From the NCBI GenBank assembly GCA_018716105.1, contig DVKH01000033.1, positions 1-33,095 on the forward strand: a stretch of 33,095 nt of DNA, given 5' to 3'. This DNA is from Candidatus Fimivivens faecavium (lineage in GTDB: Bacteria > Bacillota > Clostridia > Oscillospirales > Ruminococcaceae). The notes under the pieces are model-generated. The model did not search any database, was not told the origin of the DNA, and saw nothing but the letters and a program-made list of their open reading frames with translations. Both the position numbers and the translations under genes were made by a program. Shown piece by piece: positions 7,074 through 13,950 of this stretch; position 1 is the stretch's first letter, and each line of letters begins with the position of its first letter.

Positions 7074-8753
7074 ATGGAGGAGCGGCTTCAGAGGGCGCTG
7101 GACGAGTGCCCGGAAGGCGGCACGTTTCATCTCCCGACGGGGGAGTTCGAGGGGCCGTTTGTCCTGCGCAGGAGGATCAATCTGACCGGCGACCGGACGA
7201 CGCTCTGGAGCAGGAAGGGCCCGGTTCTGACGGTCGAGGCCGCGGGGGTTAACCTGTCGGGGCTGAGCCTTGAGGTGACGCGGCCGGGAAACGGCGAGTG
7301 GGATTCGGTCTGTCTCGCCTCGCGGGACCGGGCGATCGGGCTTGAGAATGTGCGGATCAACGGCGCGGCTTCCGGGCTGGGGGAGGAAGACATGGGGTTT
7401 CTTCTCCCGCAGGTGCTGGACCTTGGCGATTTTCCGGCGGGGAGAAACTGCCGGTTTTGGTTTTCGGTTTCGGTGCCGGCCGCGGCCCGGCTGGAAAGCC
7501 GGATCGAGGGGCTGAGCGTTTCCCCCGCGCAGCTGGCCCCTGGGATGAACCGGGTGGAGGTGCAGCTCGGGCCGGTGGCGGATGGGGTTTTGATCTATGG
7601 CGAGGTGACGGTTGAAACGAGGCTGATTAGGCCGATCCTGGTCGGGGGGCGGTGCGTGCCGTCCGCCGCCGGGTATCAGGACGGGAAGGAACTCTGCGAC
7701 GCGGCGGGCGTCTCCGCGACGGTGGAGCCGCCGGTGGTGCGCGGAGAGGGCTGGCGCGGCGGGAACATCGCGCCGACGGTCCGCAGCCAAATCCCGGATA
7801 CGCCGCCGCCTGTTGCCTCCCGGCCCGCGCCGGCCCCGCCGCCGGGACAACCCCCGGTCGCGCCGTCCGGACTGGGGGCTGGAAGAATCGACCTGACCCG
7901 GAACCGCACACCGAAAAACCAGCGCCCGTCCAGAATGCAGGGCGGCCAAGCTGCGACGGCGCCTGCGCCGCAGTGTGGGGGAGCGGCGGGAGCGGCCGCA
8001 GCCCAGGCCGGCCCGCAGCCGTTTCGGGACGCGGCGGGGAGGATCAACCTGACGCGGCGCCGTATCCCAAAGGAGCAAAGGACGAGCCGGATGCAGAGCC
8101 TTGAACTGCCGGACACGGGGCGAAGCGCAGACGGACAGACCCCCCGGGCGCCGGCTGCTTCGGCGCAAAACGCCGTCTGCGGGGGGCCGCGGCCGCTCCC
8201 CGCTGGCAGACGGGGGGCGCTGGTCCCGGGACAGAAGGTTCCGCTTGGGCCGGCGTTTGAGGAAGGGATTTCGCTGAGGCTGGGCTGGGACGGAATGGAC
8301 GGTACGATGAACCTTGAGCTGTTGCTGTTTCTGCTCGGCCAGGACCGGAAGGCGGCGGGACAGCACTGCCTGATGTCCCGCGCCAACCCTCGGCGCGCGG
8401 ATGGAACAATTTCGCTGGAGCCGGACGGCTCCGCGGTTCTGCGGCTGCGGGAAATCCCGCAGGAGGTCCAGCGGATCGCCGTCGCCGTCTCCGCATCGGG
8501 CGGGAACGGAGCGCGCTGCTCCGCTGCGCGTTCGCTCTGCCTCGGCGCCGACCCGGCCGGGGGCGGCGAGGGGTACCGCTTCGAGCCGCCCGGCCTGCGG
8601 GAGGAGAGCGCCGTTGTGCTCGCCGAAATCTACCGGCGCAGCGGCGAATGGCGGCTTGGGGCGGTCGGCGCGGGCTTTTCCGGCGGGATTGCGGCGCTCT
8701 GCCGCTCCTACGGCCTGGACCCTCCGCCGGAAGCTCAGAAACCAAACGAATGA
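7074..8753 (+). CDS. Large protein: beta-helix-like N-terminus, Pro-rich repeat linker, decayed TerD domain
   Basis: A 559-residue protein of unusual build, starting at ATG 7074 behind GGGGAGGGGA. Residues 1-100 look like a pectate-lyase or carbohydrate-binding beta-helix start (GTFHLPTGEFEGPFVL, INLTG). About 120-210 resembles a beta-sandwich. About 240-385 is a Pro/Ala/Gly-rich linker with two copies of a 20-residue unit beginning GRI(D/N)LTR (residues 270-289 and 322-341). From about 390 the sequence aligns to Ter[62 protein letters not shown]. The acidic [13 protein letters not shown] loop is gone, so this TerD domain probably does not bind Ca2+ in the usual way. No signal peptide is seen. 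It may be a scaffold linking TerD assemblies to another ligand (inference). Confidence 0.82.
   Translation: MEERLQRALDECPEGGTFHLPTGEFEGPFVLRRRINLTGDRTTLWSRKGPVLTVEAAGVNLSGLSLEVTRPGNGEWDSVCLASRDRAIGLENVRINGAASGLGEEDMGFLLPQVLDLGDFPAGRNCRFWFSVSVPAAARLESRIEGLSVSPAQLAPGMNRVEVQLGPVADGVLIYGEVTVETRLIRPILVGGRCVPSAAGYQDGKELCDAAGVSATVEPPVVRGEGWRGGNIAPTVRSQIPDTPPPVASRPAPAPPPGQPPVAPSGLGAGRIDLTRNRTPKNQRPSRMQGGQAATAPAPQCGGAAGAAAAQAGPQPFRDAAGRINLTRRRIPKEQRTSRMQSLELPDTGRSADGQTPRAPAASAQNAVCGGPRPLPAGRRGALVPGQKVPLGPAFEEGISLRLGWDGMDGTMNLELLLFLLGQDRKAAGQHCLMSRANPRRADGTISLEPDGSAVLRLREIPQEVQRIAVAVSASGGNGARCSAARSLCLGADPAGGGEGYRFEPPGLREESAVVLAEIYRRSGEWRLGAVGAGFSGGIAALCRSYGLDPPPEAQKPNE
7881..8096 (+). repeat. Two copies of a 20-residue GRI(D/N)LTR unit in the linker
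   Basis: Copies at 7881-7940 and 8037-8096 encode units of the pattern GRI(D/N)LTR-x-R-x-PK-x-QR-x-SRMQ. The units are far more conserved than the low-complexity linker around them, which suggests short linear binding motifs. The core (I/V)(D/N)LT(R/K) resembles the KVDLTKGN start of the neighbouring TerD proteins. Confidence 0.8.
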
Positions 8754-8768
8754 TGGAGGAAACGCGGG

Positions 8769-9932
8769 ATGAAGACCATTCTCAACCGCACCGAATACGA
8801 AACCTTTGAACTGATTCGCCCGGCGAAACGGGAGAACAACCCAAAACGCAGCTATCTGCTGGTCAATCCGATCCAGGCCAAGCATATCCCGGCGCCGCCG
8901 CGCAAAACCTACGCGCTGATGGAGCAGCTTGGGCGGATGCTGGTGGAACGCTATCGCGGGGAAAGATGCGCGGTCATCGGCTTTGCCGAAACCGCGACCG
9001 CAATCAGCGGGGTGGTGGCCGAGTGCTTTGACCCCGACACCCTTTATCTCCACACGACGCGCGAGCCGGTTTCGAACATGAAAAACCTGGTGAGCTTCGA
9101 AGAGGAGCACAGCCACGCGACCGAGCAGAAGCTCTACTGCTGTGACGGCGGAGGGCCGCTTCGGGAAGCGGAGCGGATCATCTTTGTCGAGGACGAGATC
9201 ACGACCGGCAAAACCATTCTCAACTTCATCGACGCGCTGCGCGGGAACGGTTGCGTGTCAGAGGGAACGGGCTTTGCGGTTGCATCGCTGGTCAACAGCA
9301 TGGACGGGGAGCGCCTGGAGCGGTACCGGTCGCTTGGAATCGACCTGAACTACCTGTTGAGGATCGAAGGCGATTTTGAAAACCTCGCGTTTGACGAGAG
9401 CGAACTGCCGAGCAGGAAGGGGGCTCCCGCGGAAGAGGCGGCGGTTCCGGCTGTGACGCTGCTGGGCGGCAGGCTCGACCCCCGAACCGGCGTGCGCGCG
9501 GGGGAATACCGCGCGGCCTCGGCGCAGTTTGCGCGGGAATCCGCGGCGCTGCTCGCCGAAGGAGGCGACCCGTCGGGGCGGATCCTGGTGCTCGGCGCCG
9601 AGGAATTCATGTATCCGGCGGTGCTCGCCGCGCTCGCGGTATCGGAGCGGTTCCCCGACTGCGAGGTTCGGGTTCACGCGACCACGCGCAGCCCGATCGT
9701 CCCGCACAACAACCCGAACTATCCGATCCGGAACCGCGCGATGCTCGAGAGCTTTTATGAGGCGGGGCGGACTACCTATGTCTACAATCTCGGCCCATAC
9801 GACCGGGCGCTGGTTGTCTGCGACGGCCTCGACAGCCGCAGCCGCGGCCCCGAGGAGCTGGTTCGGGAGCTGGCGGCGTGGGGCTGCCGGGACGTCCGGA
9901 TCGCCAGATGGACCAGGGGAGGCGAAGGATGA
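8769..9932 (+). CDS. Phosphoribosyltransferase-like protein with C-terminal TRSP domain
   Basis: A 387-residue two-domain protein. The N-terminal half is a PRTase-like fold with a PRPP-binding loop FVEDEITTGKT (139-149) preceded by VIGFAETATAI. The C-terminal half carries the signature TTRSP (T305-P309) and PHNNPNYPIRNRAML, which match the TRSP domain found fused to such PRTases. Family knowledge: these occur in Ter operons and are proposed to make or modify a nucleoside-like metabolite; the exact reaction is not established. ATG 8769 follows GGAGGA, 15 bases after the previous stop. The stop codon overlaps the next start (ATGA), so it is translationally coupled to the StiP-like gene. Confidence 0.87.
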   Translation: MKTILNRTEYETFELIRPAKRENNPKRSYLLVNPIQAKHIPAPPRKTYALMEQLGRMLVERYRGERCAVIGFAETATAISGVVAECFDPDTLYLHTTREPVSNMKNLVSFEEEHSHATEQKLYCCDGGGPLREAERIIFVEDEITTGKTILNFIDALRGNGCVSEGTGFAVASLVNSMDGERLERYRSLGIDLNYLLRIEGDFENLAFDESELPSRKGAPAEEAAVPAVTLLGGRLDPRTGVRAGEYRAASAQFARESAALLAEGGDPSGRILVLGAEEFMYPAVLAALAVSERFPDCEVRVHATTRSPIVPHNNPNYPIRNRAMLESFYEAGRTTYVYNLGPYDRALVVCDGLDSRSRGPEELVRELAAWGCRDVRIARWTRGGEG

Positions 9933-10984
9933 GAAGCTCCTATTCGCCGGACGACGTGACCATTCTGCTCAAAGAGATCACCGGCCTCATTCCGGCGCTT
10001 CCCACAGAGGAGAGGGAGCGGCGTATCCAGGGCGGGGTGCACTATTCCGAAATGCTCCCGGTGGAATACCGGCCGAGCGGGGATTATCTCGCGCTTTATG
10101 AGCGGTCGCTCTCAGCGCACGCCAAACTCACTGCCGACGCGATTGCCGCGGTGTCGCAGCGCATTCTCCGCCGCAAGGGGGAGGGGGTTGCGCTCGTCTC
10201 GCTCGCCAGGGCGGGAACGCCGGCCGGCATCCTGATCCGGCGGTATCTGAGAAAGCGGTTTGGGATCGACCCGCCGCACTACACCATCTCGATCATCCGC
10301 GGCCGCGGGATCGACCGCAACGCGATGCAAACCATCCTGGACCGGCACAGGGCGGACCGGATTCAATTCGTAGACGGCTGGATCGGGAAAGGCGCCATCG
10401 CGGGACAGCTAAGCGAGGCGATGCGGGAGTATCCCGGGGTGGACGACACCCTCGCAGTGCTGGCGGATCCGGCCTCGGTGACGCCGCTGTGCGGGACGCG
10501 GGAGGATTTCCTGATCCCGTCCGCCTGCCTCAACGCGACCGTTTCCGGACTTCTCAGCCGGACGGTGCTCAACGCTTCGGTGATCGGACCGGGCGACTAC
10601 CACGGGGCGGTCTACTATGGGGAGCTCGCGGCGGAGGACCGTTCAAACGAATTCCTCGAGGCGGTGGAGCGGGCGTTCGACCTTTCCGCCGATTTTCCGC
10701 AGGAGGTCCCTGCGCTCCCGGCCAGCGGGGTGGGCGAAACCCAAAAGATCGCCGAAACCTATGGGATTCGGGACATCAACCTTGTAAAACCCGGCATCGG
10801 CGAGGCGACGCGGGTGCTGCTGCGGCGGGCGCCGTGGAAACTCCTGGTGCGGGACAGAACCGAGACCGTTTATGTGGGGCATCTGCTCCAGCTCGCGCGG
10901 GAAAAGGGGGTTCCGGTGGAAGAGGCGCCGCTTCTCGCCTATCGGGCCGTGGGGCTGATCCGGGACCTGAGCGCCGATCTTTAA
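9929..10984 (+). CDS. StiP-family (PRTase-like) protein with Pelota-like C-terminus
   Basis: A 351-residue protein, starting at ATG 9929 with AGGGGAGG upstream. An in-frame start at 9878 lies inside the previous gene and is less likely. Features: HYSEMLPVEYRPS near the start, VSLARAGTPAGILIRRYLR (about 90-108), IRGRGIDRNAM, and a PRPP-loop-like FVDGWIGKGAIAGQL (about 147-161). The last 60 residues (GEATRVLLRRAP...VPVEEAPLLAYRAVGLI) resemble a Pelota/L7Ae-type RNA-binding domain. Databases call this family cysteine protease StiP, but the sequence reads more like a PRTase-fold enzyme acting with the preceding PRTase-TRSP protein. Substrate unknown; RNA or nucleotide metabolism is an inference. 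Confidence 0.84.
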   Translation: MRSSYSPDDVTILLKEITGLIPALPTEERERRIQGGVHYSEMLPVEYRPSGDYLALYERSLSAHAKLTADAIAAVSQRILRRKGEGVALVSLARAGTPAGILIRRYLRKRFGIDPPHYTISIIRGRGIDRNAMQTILDRHRADRIQFVDGWIGKGAIAGQLSEAMREYPGVDDTLAVLADPASVTPLCGTREDFLIPSACLNATVSGLLSRTVLNASVIGPGDYHGAVYYGELAAEDRSNEFLEAVERAFDLSADFPQEVPALPASGVGETQKIAETYGIRDINLVKPGIGEATRVLLRRAPWKLLVRDRTETVYVGHLLQLAREKGVPVEEAPLLAYRAVGLIRDLSADL

Positions 10985-11008
10985 AGCGATGGAAGGAGGT
11001 GCGCGCCG

Positions 11009-11839
11009 ATGATCCTGTTTGCCGCCGACCTGGACAACACCCTGATCGCGTCCTATCGAAAGCTCCCCGCCGACTATCCCCTCTGTGAGACGCTCGACGG
11101 GAGGCGCCTCTCCTATCTCACGCCCGCGGCGTATCGGGCGCTGCTCCGGCTTCCGGCGGGGGTTTTGCTGGTCCCGGTCACCACGCGGTCCAGCGAACAG
11201 TACCGGCGGGTCCGCCTTCCGGGCGGGGAGCCGGAATGGGCGCTCTGCTGCAACGGCGGGGTCCTCCTGCACCGGGGGGCCGAAGAGGAGGGCTGGCGGC
11301 AGGAGAGCGAGAAACTGATCTCCGGCACGGTTCCGGCTCTGCGCCGGGGGATGGAGCTGCTCGGCCGCGACCCGGCGGTTTTGGGCGAGGCCCGGATGGT
11401 GGAAAACCTGTTCGTCTTTGCAAAATCCGAGCGTCCGGAAAAGACGCTTTTGAGGCTCCGGGAAGCGATGGCGGGCGAGCCGGTTGTCGTGGATGGGACT
11501 GGGCAAAAGGTTTATCTCATCCCCGCGCCTCTCTCGAAGGGGGCGGGCCTTGCGCGGCTGCGAAAGCGCCTTCGGCCAAAACGGATTGTCGCGGCGGGGG
11601 ACAGCCTGCTTGACCTTTCGATGCTGCGCCTGGCGGATGTCGCGGCGTTTCCGGCCGGCTCGCCGCTTGCCGCGGCGCTGGCGGGCCATCCCGGCGCGAG
11701 GCCCTATGGCGGGGAGGCGGCGGGCTTTGGGGCGTTTGCGGTGCAGTGCGCGCTCGGGGATGCGCGGCGGGCGCAGCCTGCCCAACAGAATGGATTGGAA
11801 GCGGGCCGGATTTTAGCGCAAGGCCCGCGAAGGCTTTAA
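11009..11839 (+). CDS. HAD-superfamily hydrolase of the Ter cluster
   Basis: A 276-residue HAD phosphatase. Motif I is DLDNT (nucleophile D7, acid/base D9), motif II VPVTTRSS, motif III the Lys in LSKGAGL, and motif IV GDSLLDLSML. The cap arrangement (insert between motifs II and III) is like that of Cof/sucrose-phosphatase-type enzymes. It begins 24 bases after the StiP-like gene behind GGAAGGAGGT, one of the strongest ribosome sites in the cluster. HAD enzymes regularly accompany PRTase-TRSP and StiP genes in Ter operons, where they are thought to remove a phosphate from the cluster's small-molecule product. A perfect terminator 48 bases on marks the end of the cluster. Substrate unknown. 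Confidence 0.87.
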   Translation: MILFAADLDNTLIASYRKLPADYPLCETLDGRRLSYLTPAAYRALLRLPAGVLLVPVTTRSSEQYRRVRLPGGEPEWALCCNGGVLLHRGAEEEGWRQESEKLISGTVPALRRGMELLGRDPAVLGEARMVENLFVFAKSERPEKTLLRLREAMAGEPVVVDGTGQKVYLIPAPLSKGAGLARLRKRLRPKRIVAAGDSLLDLSMLRLADVAAFPAGSPLAAALAGHPGARPYGGEAAGFGAFAVQCALGDARRAQPAQQNGLEAGRILAQGPRRL

Positions 11840-11886
11840 TGGGGCGCGGGCTGCCGCGCCGCCGCGCATGCATGGGGATGAATCGG

Positions 11887-11922
11887 AAACAGGGCGGAAA
11901 GCGTTCGCTTTCCGCCCTGTTT
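11887..11922. terminator. Perfect 17-bp inverted repeat ending the Ter cluster
   Basis: The arms 11887-11903 and 11906-11922 are exact inverted copies, starting AAA and ending TTT, so the hairpin could stop transcription from either side. The T-run is short but is followed by another TTT within seven bases. Confidence 0.8.
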
Positions 11923-12208
11923 GGCGTTTGAGGCCAAATACCGATGTGATTTTCCGCGGCTGCGCCCTTCCGCCCGGGGACGGCTTCGGCGGAGCATCCT
12001 TCCGCCCGGGCGCCCGGACCCCCTGTCCCGGCGGCCAGTGCTTTTTTGGGACCGGGGCATCGAGACCAGCAGCGCCTCCAGGACGGCCGGACAGATTGCC
12101 GGCGGCCGGGAAAAGGCGGGGAAAAAGAGCGTGAAGTACATCGCAACGATAAGCGCATGAAAGTTAATGCCCATTCCCGTTTCAATCGGCTGGGCGGATT
12201 GTGCGGGA
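11923..12208. other. Intergenic stretch without a convincing gene
   Basis: No ORF here has both a ribosome site and recognisable protein features. A direct repeat CCTTCCGCCCGGG occurs twice about 30 bases apart near 11965 and 12000. A 204-codon minus-strand reading frame (11836-12450) includes one hydrophobic stretch, but it runs across the perfect terminator and the promoter/leader, so I do not call it. Confidence 0.5.
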
Positions 12209-12237
12209 TTGACAAAGGCGGTTTCGGGGGCTATAAT
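12209..12237 (+). promoter_or_regulatory. Consensus SigA promoter upstream of MATE leader
   Basis: TTGACA (12209-12214) and TATAAT (12232-12237), both perfect consensus, are separated by exactly 17 bases. It is the strongest promoter in the window. Transcription should start near 12244, about 280 bases before the MATE start codon. Confidence 0.85.
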
Positions 12238-12243
12238 CGAACC

Positions 12244-12486
12244 AGAATTCTGGAAAGGACGGTGCGATCCGGCGATGACGCGAACCGGGAAATTTTGCAT
12301 CTCTCGCTGCTCGGTACGGATGGAAACGATGAAACACCGTGCGGAGCGAAGGCCTTTCATCGGCGGATAATCGGATGAAAAGCGCTGCGGCCGAAGGCGC
12401 GCCGCGGGGCCTTGTTTTCCGTTGCCCGCCGGTGCGCGGGGCCTGTCCATATCAGCCGCGGACGATGTTTCGTCCGCGGCTTTTTT
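12244..12486 (+). ncRNA. Candidate structured leader RNA or small RNA upstream of MATE exporter
   Basis: A roughly 240-base transcript is bounded by a perfect promoter and a strong terminator. It has several potential helices: CCAG/CTGG at its 5' end, GTACGG (12313) with CCGTGC (12337) plus an outer CGCT/AGCG, and TTTCATC/GATGAAA around 12355-12380. GC-rich segments near 12398 and 12432 could pair alternatively. No long ORF is evident. I do not recognise a known class: no guanidine, cobalamin, c-di-GMP, SRP, 6S or tmRNA signature was found. Best reading is a riboswitch-like attenuator for the MATE gene; an independent sRNA is possible. Confidence 0.5.
12454..12486 (+). terminator. Intrinsic terminator in the MATE leader
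   Basis: A perfect 12-base-pair stem (12454-12465 with 12470-12481), a four-base loop TGTT and six T's (12481-12486). It stands 35 bases before the MATE start codon, between promoter and gene, so expression of the gene requires read-through or antitermination. Confidence 0.88.
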
Positions 12487-12521
12487 GCGCGCGGTGCGCC
12501 TTATAAAGGAGGGGCGCAGAT

Positions 12522-13874
12522 ATGGGACAGGAAAACAGCCTGACGGCGGGAAACGTCACCGGGGCGCTGGTCCGGTTCTCGGTTCCGCTGTTTCTTTCCA
12601 ATTTATTGCAATCGGTTTATGGGATCGTGGATATGGCGGTGGTCGGCCATTTTGTCGGGAGCGCGGGCCTCGCCGCGACGGGGAGCGCAGCCATGCTGGG
12701 GCTTCTGATCCTGTCGGTTTCAACCGGGATTGCGACGGGTGGGGCGGTCTTGATCGCGCGCTATGAGGGCGCGGGGGACGCAGAACGCCGGGACGCGGCG
12801 GCGGGGGCGCTGTTTTCGCTCTCGTTCCTGGCGGCGGCGCTGGTAACGGCGCTGGGCCTTGCGGCATATCCGGCTGTGTTCCGGTGGATGGAGGTTCCGC
12901 CGCAGGCGATGCCGTATGCGGTCGGGTATATGAAGGTAACCCTTTGGGGCGCCGTGTTTGTGTTCGGCTACAACGCGGTTTGCGCGGCGCTTCGGGGGCT
13001 GGGGGATTCAAGAAGGCCGCTTTTTTACGTCGGCGTAGCATCGGCCCTGAATGTCGTCCTCGATGTTGCGCTGGTCGGGGCGATGGGGCTTGGAACGTCC
13101 GGCGCGGCGGCCGCGACGGTGGCGGCGCAGGGGATTTCATTTCTGCTTGCGGCGGGACGCCTGCTTGGCGGGAAGACGCCGGTTCGGCTCACGGCGCAGT
13201 CGTTCCGTCTGCGCAAAGATTGCGTCGGGCTTCTCGCCGTCGGGATTCCAACGGCGGCGCAGCAGGCGGTGCTCAACCTGTCCTATCTGTTTGTGACGGG
13301 AATGCTCAATTCCTACGGCGTGACGGTCGCGGCGGCGGCCGGGATCGGGCTGAAGGTGAACACCTTTGCGGCGATGCCCTGCTGGGCGGTTGGGCAGGCG
13401 ATCACCGTGATGACCGGACAGAATCTCGGCGCGGGCGACCTTGAGAGGGCCCGCAGGACCGCGCGCTCAGGGGCCGCAGTCAGCGCGGCGGCTTCGATCC
13501 TGACCATGCTTTTGGTGCAGGCGCTGGCCGGGCAGATTGTGGGGCTGTTCGATCCGAACCCGGAAACCATCCGGGAAGGGGTGCGGTATCTCCGGATCTG
13601 CTGTTCGCTCAACTGCGTCGTCTACGCAGTGATGTATTCAATCGATTCGTTTGCAACCGGGGCGGGGGACGCGGTTTTTTCGATGGCGAATTCGTTCCTG
13701 CATTCGGTCGGGATGCGGCTCGCGCTGAGCATTCTGCTCGAAACCGGGATGGGATTGGGGTTCGTCGGAATTTACTGGGGGGAGTGCCTTTCGCCGGTCC
13801 CGTCCTTTCTGGCGGGGCTCTGGTATTACAACAGCGGAAGGTGGAAGCGCAAAGCGCCTGGGGGCGCGAACTGA
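12522..13874 (+). CDS. MATE family multidrug/metabolite efflux transporter
   Basis: A 450-residue membrane protein with the twelve-helix, two-repeat layout of MATE (NorM/DinF-like) antiporters. It starts SLTAGNVTGALVRFSVPLFLSNLLQSVYGIVDMAVVGHFVG, with the usual repeat-1 pattern; repeat 2 begins near residue 235 (LLAVGIPTAAQQAVLNLSYLFV). It should export cationic or other small compounds using a Na+ or H+ gradient; the substrate cannot be read from the sequence. ATG 12522 follows AGGAGG at about 9 bases. It stands alone, behind the leader RNA and terminator at 12244-12486, so it is probably induced by a ligand or by a transcription-elongation signal. Confidence 0.92.
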   Translation: MGQENSLTAGNVTGALVRFSVPLFLSNLLQSVYGIVDMAVVGHFVGSAGLAATGSAAMLGLLILSVSTGIATGGAVLIARYEGAGDAERRDAAAGALFSLSFLAAALVTALGLAAYPAVFRWMEVPPQAMPYAVGYMKVTLWGAVFVFGYNAVCAALRGLGDSRRPLFYVGVASALNVVLDVALVGAMGLGTSGAAAATVAAQGISFLLAAGRLLGGKTPVRLTAQSFRLRKDCVGLLAVGIPTAAQQAVLNLSYLFVTGMLNSYGVTVAAAAGIGLKVNTFAAMPCWAVGQAITVMTGQNLGAGDLERARRTARSGAAVSAAASILTMLLVQALAGQIVGLFDPNPETIREGVRYLRICCSLNCVVYAVMYSIDSFATGAGDAVFSMANSFLHSVGMRLALSILLETGMGLGFVGIYWGECLSPVPSFLAGLWYYNSGRWKRKAPGGAN

Positions 13875-13881
13875 CGGACAG

Positions 13882-13919
13882 AAAGGCGGCTGGAGCCACA
13901 TGAGGCTCCAACCGCCTTT
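13882..13919. terminator. Bidirectional terminator between MATE and feoB
   Basis: A 16-base stem with one mismatch (13882-13897 with 13904-13919) starts with AAAGGCGG and ends CCGCCTTT, with a six-base loop. It lies between two converging genes and can serve both. Confidence 0.85.
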
Positions 13920-13950
13920 GATTTTCGCCGATGGTGGCGACGGGCGGGCT

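Noticed and set aside
6972..9116. 714-codon open frame on the minus strand
   Set aside because: It lies opposite the TerD-fusion and PRTase genes, is rich in Arg/Pro, and shows no family features; a by-product of GC-rich coding DNA.
11836..12450. 204-codon minus-strand frame with a hydrophobic stretch
   Set aside because: It crosses a perfect terminator and the consensus promoter/leader; no ribosome site or known family.
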